Part shown: positions 49,085 through 53,213 of the stretch, piece by piece
Numbering within the stretch: position 1 is the first letter of the stretch
Layout: every line of letters starts with the position of its first letter
Assembly (NCBI GenBank): GCA_013360915.1
Contig: JABWAT010000017.1
Span: 1-53,213 of the forward strand
DNA length: 53,213 nucleotides
Origin: Bacteroidota bacterium
Lineage (GTDB): Bacteria; Bacteroidota; JABWAT01
Direction: 5' to 3'
Translations under genes and position numbers: made by a program
Notes under the pieces: model-generated
The model's input: only the letters and a program-made list of their open reading frames with translations
Told to the model about the DNA's origin: nothing
Databases searched by the model: none

Positions 49085-51679
49085 AAAGTCTTTGACCAGC
49101 AACCCGATCCGATCGGTAATGGACCGGCAGAATTCCTCGGGCGAGTGACCTCCCGGCAGGTGTCGCTGGTAGACATAGAACGTGTCATTCACTCCATCAA
49201 GCCGGGTGGCAATTTTGGCCTGCTGAATCGGCAGATGCAGATCAGAAAACGTTCGGGTAATCTGATACATCAGTCCGAGCATATCGGGAGCATACACGTC
49301 AAAAATCAGAAACTCCCCGCTGGTTTCCACCGTCACTTCGGGCTCGAATAAAGAAGCAGGTTTAAACCGCCGTTTCCATTTTTTGCGGAATTTATCCACC
49401 TGACCTTCCACCGGTTCGTTCCGTGTTAACACCGCTTCCAGCCGGTCGGTCAGCTGCGATTGCAGCATTGCCGGATCGGCCGGCGCATCGGCAATGGGAA
49501 ACACCCGGAACCGGTCAATCACCTGTCCGCCGGGCGAGGTGAACACCCGCGCATCGAAAATGCTGTTATCCAGACTCGAAATCACCCCGCAGAGTTTGTA
49601 CAGGAGCCCTTCCTGATCTTCGGTGATGACGGTGATTTCCTGATAGCCATCAAACAGTCCCACATCCACATGAACTTTGTGACCATTTTTCCGGGCGGAA
49701 GCGTGACGGGCAATTTCATCGGGCCGGAAAGCCAGCCAGTAATCGTTGTGGTGATTGAATTCCCTGATGTGTGCCAGCACCGCCGGATCGGTCTGATGCC
49801 GGATCATGGATTCCACTTTCTGATCTTTTGATTCTTTCAGGACCTGCCCGCCATCTTTTTCTGAAGTGGACGTAATGGCACGCCGGGTAATCCGGTACAA
49901 TTCCTCGAGCATCATGCCCTTCCACTCCGTCCAGACAGTGGGATTTACTGCACTCAGATCGGAATAGGTGAGACAAAACAGGATATCGAGATATTCTTCG
50001 TCGGGAAACAGATTGATGAAGGACTGCAGCGTTTCGGGATCGTGATAGTTGCGGCGGAAGGCGTATAACTCCATGGTGAGATGCTGCTCGACCATGAAAC
50101 AAACCAGATTGATTTCCTCCTGCGGGTAATCCCACCGGGCCATGACCTGCTGGGCCACATCCATCCCCACAATGGAATGGTTGGCAATATCGAACCCTTT
50201 CCCGATGTCATGGAAAATGATGGAAAGAATCAGCAATTCCTGGCGTTCCAACTGCTGCCGGACGCGATGCACAGCCGGATACCGTTTCACACTCTGCTCG
50301 AGTTTCTCGATGGCCACCAGCGTATGATAATCGGCGGTGTACCAGTGATAGGCATTCCGCTGATACAGGCCGACCAGCGGACCGTACTCGGGAATGAACC
50401 GGTTGAGCACACCCAGTTCGAGCATGTTCTTAAGTGCGTAGGAACAGTTTTTTGCCACCAGAATTTTCCGGAACAGATGCACCACCCGCGGATTGGCCTG
50501 AAATTCCTCGGTGATCAGTTCATAGGACTGTGTGATGGCTGACCGCAGCATATCGGAAAAAGGAAATCCGTAATCGGCCTGATAGTAAAAGGCCATCATC
50601 TGAAGCCAGGGTGCACGGGTGAATTCGGCCAGAATGGAGCTTTCCTGACTTACCCGTCCCCAGTGAATGCGGTTGTTGCGAATGGTGAATCCACCATCGA
50701 GCTGCTCATCGAGATCGGAGTATGGCGGACGGCAGAATTCTTCGGTTTGCTGGATGAACGTCCGGCTGAGGCGGAAGATTTTACGGGCATGCAGATAGTA
50801 TTTCCGCATGAGTGCTTCGCAGAGTTCCTTGTTATCCTCACCACGCAGACCCAGCCTTCCTGCCACGGCGGGTTGCTGATTGAAACCCAACTGATCGGTG
50901 GACCGCTGATCGGCCAGATGCAGGGCAAACCGGGTTTTCAGCATGAAGTCGGTGGCTTCGAACACGTGACGGTACTGGGTTTCATCGATCATACCCAGTT
51001 TGTATAAACGCAGCAGCACCCGCTCGGTCTGGGTTTCATCATCGGTGGACCGGCGCGCAAACAACCGCTGCCCTTCGCTGGTAAGCAGTACCATCCAACC
51101 CAGAAAATGAACATCCCGCAGCGTTCCCGGACTTTTCTTCACGTTTGGTTCGAGCAGGTTAACCGAACCGCCATACTGAGCCAGCGACGTGTTGTAATTT
51201 TTCACCAGTTCATATAGAAACGTCTGGTTTTTATTGGTATTCAGAAACCGGTCAATGGATTCATCAAACCGGGTGGCCAACCCGGCATTCCCATCCAGAA
51301 ACCGGCTGTCGAGGCTGGTGGTAAGCGTTTCCAGATCCATGGTCATGGCCTGTTGTGCCTCTGCCAGTGTGCGGACGGCGTGTCCGATTTTCAGACCGTG
51401 ATTCCACAGCGGATTGAACAAGGCCCGGATTCCGTTTTCCAGCCGGGTTTTATCCATTCCATCCGGCACCAGAATCAGCACATCCACATCGGAATTCGGA
51501 CACATTTCGCGTCGTCCGAAGCCGCCGAGGGCAATCAGAGCCGTTCCATCCAGCTCGGGAATCTGCCGGTACGCTTTTACCAGATCCTTCCCGAACTGAT
51601 TGGCCAGATGCCGGACCATGAGAAAACCCGTATCGAACGGATTGAAGATTTGTTCGCCGTATTGCTGTAGAGATTGCAT
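49073..51679 (-). CDS. glnD: GlnD-like uridylyltransferase/uridylyl-removing enzyme
   Basis: The 868-residue protein follows the GlnD layout. A nucleotidyltransferase domain has G-G-F-G-R-R-E (52-58) and D64/D66 (PNSDVDVLIL). A helical GlnD domain shows KKSPGTLRDVHFLGWM (about 181-196). An HD domain has H490/D491 (IIFHDIGKGFDIANHS). Two ACT domains lie at about 690-770 and 790-868. It would control PII proteins by uridylylation in response to glutamine. No glnB, glnK or amt gene is in the window. It is convergent and overlapping with the MoxR gene and transcribed alone. Confidence 0.95.
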   Translation of the reverse strand: MQSLQQYGEQIFNPFDTGFLMVRHLANQFGKDLVKAYRQIPELDGTALIALGGFGRREMCPNSDVDVLILVPDGMDKTRLENGIRALFNPLWNHGLKIGHAVRTLAEAQQAMTMDLETLTTSLDSRFLDGNAGLATRFDESIDRFLNTNKNQTFLYELVKNYNTSLAQYGGSVNLLEPNVKKSPGTLRDVHFLGWMVLLTSEGQRLFARRSTDDETQTERVLLRLYKLGMIDETQYRHVFEATDFMLKTRFALHLADQRSTDQLGFNQQPAVAGRLGLRGEDNKELCEALMRKYYLHARKIFRLSRTFIQQTEEFCRPPYSDLDEQLDGGFTIRNNRIHWGRVSQESSILAEFTRAPWLQMMAFYYQADYGFPFSDMLRSAITQSYELITEEFQANPRVVHLFRKILVAKNCSYALKNMLELGVLNRFIPEYGPLVGLYQRNAYHWYTADYHTLVAIEKLEQSVKRYPAVHRVRQQLERQELLILSIIFHDIGKGFDIANHSIVGMDVAQQVMARWDYPQEEINLVCFMVEQHLTMELYAFRRNYHDPETLQSFINLFPDEEYLDILFCLTYSDLSAVNPTVWTEWKGMMLEELYRITRRAITSTSEKDGGQVLKESKDQKVESMIRHQTDPAVLAHIREFNHHNDYWLAFRPDEIARHASARKNGHKVHVDVGLFDGYQEITVITEDQEGLLYKLCGVISSLDNSIFDARVFTSPGGQVIDRFRVFPIADAPADPAMLQSQLTDRLEAVLTRNEPVEGQVDKFRKKWKRRFKPASLFEPEVTVETSGEFLIFDVYAPDMLGLMYQITRTFSDLHLPIQQAKIATRLDGVNDTFYVYQRHLPGGHSPEEFCRSITDRIGLLVKDFSLT

Positions 51680-51992
51680 GTTTCCCGTCCGTTTGCTTTA
51701 GAAAGTTAAGAAATTGGTCCCGTTTTTGAAAATGAGGTGCAAACCAGAAGAGGCGCGGATGGCCTGGAGGCCCGTGATCGTGAAGAGAAACCTTTCGACG
51801 ACGGCAGAGACCAGATTTGGAAAACCCCGGAACAATGGTGGATCAAGGGTGTGCCATCGTTCTGGCTCCTGCTACGGACAGGTAAAGTGTCAACTAAACG
51901 GTACCCCTTGCTGGTTTCAGCTTATCCATTGTCCGGACTCATCTGGAATCAGGACCCCGGATGCGGTATTTTTAAACTGATCCTCCCAGGGA
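51680..51992. other. Degenerate region upstream of the RHS-like fragments
   Basis: Two overlapping open frames (51714-51980 and 51737-52081, plus strand) exist, but neither resembles a known protein, and the second contains the run RGADGLEARDREEKPFDDGR without any recognised domain. I consider this probably non-coding or decayed RHS-associated sequence and do not call a gene. Confidence 0.45.
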
Positions 51993-52340
51993 ATGATCCG
52001 TTATCTGATCCAACTTGGCGATTCGGTTGGTACGGTAGTGGTTGGAACAGCTGCCGGAAATGCTGGGGCCATAACAGGTAGATCTGCTGGCGCCTTTTTT
52101 GGTGGTGTGTTTGGGCTTGGAGTGGACGCTATTCCGCTCTCAGCCGGCGGGGTTATTGTCGGCTGGCTTGGGGATGATTGGGGTGGTTCGGTGGGAAGTG
52201 GCGTTGTCCAAAATGCAATTTACCGGTTAATATATGAAATACATCAAACTATTCCTCAACTACCAGATTTATGTGTTCTATCGGTTGTATGGATATCAGT
52301 CCGTTGTCCTGATGTACTTAAACCCGTTACATTGGTTTAA
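51993..52340 (+). pseudogene. Glycine-rich fragment, probable RHS-associated C-terminal remnant
   Basis: This 115-residue frame has GDSVGTVVVGTAAGNAGAITG and GGVFGLGVDAIPLSAGGVIVGW: glycine-alanine-rich hydrophobic sequence of the sort found just after the RHS core in polymorphic toxins and in pore-like toxin tips. There is no core upstream in this frame and no convincing start signal. It is called a decayed piece of an RHS cassette. It overlaps the next gene by about 107 bp in another frame, so its last part may not be coding. Confidence 0.5.
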
Positions 52341-52728
52341 TAAAACGCCTGTCATGAAAAGGTTCCAGAAAAAAAACAATGTGTCGTTGGAGAAGGTTTA
52401 TCTTGATACCCAATCCAATGAATATTTCGGATTTAGTCTGACAAATGGGGTTGGGCTTTTTGCGTTGTTAAATTCACTTTTCATTTTTTCAATACTAAAA
52501 AGTATTACAAAAGAGTTTAACTTATTTCCTAATCAGAGTGTCAAAGTATATATAATTTCTGCAGTTTTAACAGGCCTAATCTGGTGGATTTTTTGTGAAA
52601 GTCGTTTTCAATATCGGAGATATTTTAAAGTAATCAGATCTCTTTCTCGTGAAAGTAAAATAAATCTAAGAATCAGTATGATTATTTATGTCATAATAAC
52701 TGCAGTTTTGGTTCGGTACTACTTTTAG
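52234..52728 (+). CDS. AT-rich membrane protein, possible immunity protein of the RHS cassette
   Basis: The 164-residue protein has three hydrophobic helices (about 67-92, 103-124 and 145-164) in a basic context (KRFQKKNNVSLEKV). Base composition falls sharply from about 52330 onward, unlike all genes to the left, which suggests recent acquisition. Polymorphic toxin cassettes commonly place a small AT-rich immunity gene right after a toxin fragment. No family is recognised, and immunity is an inference from position and composition. Its start lies inside the preceding fragment in another frame. Confidence 0.55.
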   Translation: MKYIKLFLNYQIYVFYRLYGYQSVVLMYLNPLHWFNKTPVMKRFQKKNNVSLEKVYLDTQSNEYFGFSLTNGVGLFALLNSLFIFSILKSITKEFNLFPNQSVKVYIISAVLTGLIWWIFCESRFQYRRYFKVIRSLSRESKINLRISMIIYVIITAVLVRYYF

Positions 52729-52775
52729 AGCATAGTGTCAGAGTTATAATTATACTCCTTGTGTATAAAAATTAA

Positions 52776-53213
52776 ACAATTCAAAACAAATACGACGGAG
52801 TAGGCTACTTTGTGATCAAAGACCGCTTCAACTCCACCCGGATTGTCTTTAAAGGAACCGATGGAACGGTGGTAAACCGGTTCGATTATGCCCCGTACGG
52901 TGAGGTGATCCGGTCGTTGGAAAGCGGTGATCTGGTGTCGTTTACCTACACCGGACAGGAAATGGATAAACACCTTGGGGTGATGACAGACCAAGCCCGT
53001 TTACAGGTCGGAGCGAAGCGGAGATCCGGCGCCAGACGGAACCCGTTGCGTGAGTTTCATACTCCGTACAATTACGTGGGGAACAATCCGTTCAGTTTTA
53101 CCGATCCGAGTGGAATGGTGGGGGAATCTGTTAATCCTGCTTTTTCTCAGGATCAACTTTCGGCATTTTATTATGAGTTTGATCAGAATTGTGAGGGGTA
53201 TTGGGCTCCTTCC
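52776..53213 (+). pseudogene. RHS-repeat core fragment, running off the window
   Basis: The frame is open from 52776 to the last base with no start codon that fits. It encodes the end of an RHS core: VIKDRFNSTRIVFKGTDG, FDYAPYGEVIRS, FTYTGQEMDKHLGVM, then FHTPYNYVGNNPFSFTDPSGM, typical of RHS-associated core domains. The hallmark YDPxxGRF-type segment between GVM and PLREF is replaced by QVGAKRRSGARRN. No signal peptide or upstream RHS repeats precede it, so it is a displaced C-terminal cassette. After PSGM comes the variable region, which ends outside the window. Confidence 0.8.

Overview
The window looks like a chromosomal segment from a bacterium of the Bacteroidota/FCB group, possibly the Ignavibacteria-Rhodothermia side. 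Four things point there. Three large secreted proteins end in a type IX secretion (T9SS) sorting domain of the NYPNPFNPSTT type. A TonB-dependent receptor is paired with a DUF4249-like lipoprotein. Promoters have the Bacteroidota form (TTG, about 19-22 nt, TAnnTTTG) upstream of at least seven transcription units. There is also a LytS/LytTR two-component pair. G+C is a little above 50 percent by eye, and CCGG is frequent. The species cannot be named from this sequence.

Layout. 0.4-2.0 kb: an NmrA-like oxidoreductase and its TetR repressor, with two copies of one palindromic operator. 2.0-2.5 kb: two repeat families. 2.5-8.0 kb: an outer-membrane protein, an Ig-like lipoprotein, a Crp/Fnr regulator and a thermolysin-type (M4) T9SS protease. 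8.5-14.6 kb: LytTR regulator and sensor kinase, then the TonB receptor/DUF4249 pair. 15.2-19.1 kb: a giant subtilisin with a T9SS tail, flanked by two copies of a terminator-bearing repeat. 19.3-20.2 kb: tRNA-Asn embedded in a tandem, mosaic tRNA/GIY-YIG nuclease cassette. 20.4-24.1 kb: a T9SS protein carrying in-frame repeat insertions, and a beta-helix protein. 24.2-24.8 kb: a tandem 114-bp repeat array. 24.8-30.5 kb: clpC, an SDR, and a four-gene operon ending in an AIM24-like gene.

30.5-36.7 kb (minus strand): a compact SUF iron-sulfur operon, sufB-sufC-sufD-sufS-DUF59 protein-bacilliredoxin-Rrf2 regulator, with a recognisable promoter upstream of sufB. 37-41.9 kb: an outer-membrane protein, a bioB-bioF-GDT1 operon, and a membrane protein/carbonic anhydrase pair. 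42-46.4 kb (minus strand): an MFS transporter with an ectonucleotide-pyrophosphatase-like phosphodiesterase, a secreted protein of unknown function and a single-haem lipoprotein. 46.4-49.1 kb: a VWA/MoxR pair. 49.1-51.7 kb: glnD, convergent with the MoxR gene. 51.7-53.2 kb: a degenerate RHS region with a glycine-rich C-terminal fragment, an AT-rich membrane protein that could be its immunity partner, and an RHS core fragment running off the window.

The most unusual material is repeat-based rather than a classical gene system: the tRNA-Asn/GIY-YIG mosaic, the in-frame palindromic insertion inside a secreted protein gene, and the 114-bp tandem repeat family shared by three intergenic regions. 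No CRISPR array, complete transposon, rRNA or origin was seen.
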